A stretch of 64,000 nt of DNA from Liolophura sinensis (Eukaryota; Mollusca; Polyplacophora; Chitonida; Chitonidae), in the NCBI RefSeq assembly GCF_032854445.1, contig NC_088300.1:32409608-32473607 (forward strand). Reading direction: 5' to 3'. Position 1 is the stretch's first letter. Below are more notes on the stretch, generated by a model. That model was not told the origin of the DNA and made no database searches. It saw only the letters and a list, made by a program, of their open reading frames with translations. The stretch itself is not shown here.

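Noticed and set aside
2805-64000. Conventional beta-spectrin (17 repeats)
   Set aside because: 25 helix-A segments are counted continuously in phase with the N-terminus still missing, which exceeds the conventional family.
2805-64000. Pseudogene, because of two frame breaks
   Set aside because: The other exons are open with intact splice sites and phases over about 3,270 codons; two single-base breaks, one of them in a homopolymer, fit sequencing error better.

Overview
The window is intron-rich, AT-rich animal DNA. It is dominated by one minus-strand gene that runs from the right edge (position 64000, where the gene is cut off) to a stop codon at 2805-2807. I placed 67 coding exons (called w1 to w67 here, in transcript order) by translating both sides of every GT/AG junction. 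All join in phase except at two places that look like single-base indels. Together they encode about 3,270 codons: 25 successive spectrin-repeat helix-A segments, a charged linker, a Ser/Pro-rich linker, a pleckstrin-homology (PH) domain and a basic, lysine-rich C-terminal tail. A conventional beta-spectrin has about 17 repeats. The count here, with the N-terminus still missing, fits only beta-heavy spectrin (betaH; karst, SMA-1, SPTBN5), which has about 30 repeats. The actin-binding CH domains, the first repeats and the SH3 insertion expected in repeat 5 would lie to the right of the window.

The organism is a lophotrochozoan invertebrate, most likely a mollusc. The reasons are the betaH gene itself and about 25 copies of a tRNA-derived SINE (family A: Pol III A/B-box head, conserved body, AAAT-type tail) of a style familiar from molluscan genomes, plus three copies of a second SINE lineage (families B and C). 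This is inference, not an identification.

Layout, left to right on the plus strand: 1-930, a 43-bp minisatellite beyond the 3' end of the gene; 931-2804, putative 3' UTR and flank; 2805-2999, last coding exon; 3000-6298, an intron filled largely by a 103-bp tandem array; 6299-6318, a 20-nt microexon; 6947-9457, three phase-1 cassette-like exons; 10588-11953, PH domain and Ser/Pro linker; 12645-15122, charged linker and last repeat; 15856-64000, the repeat rod with SINEs and minisatellites in its introns.

Nothing here is a multi-gene pathway. The most unusual structure is at 47297-48192. There the end of exon w14 and its 5' splice site are copied nine more times at an exact 91-bp spacing, and each copy carries its own acceptor-like and donor-like signals around a 28-nt mini-exon. 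Other points worth checking are the frame-neutral cassette exons after the PH domain, the 20-nt microexon that sets the C-terminal frame, two apparent frameshifts, a candidate alternative exon at 31304-31371, and a strong bias of SINE insertions toward the sense orientation of the gene.
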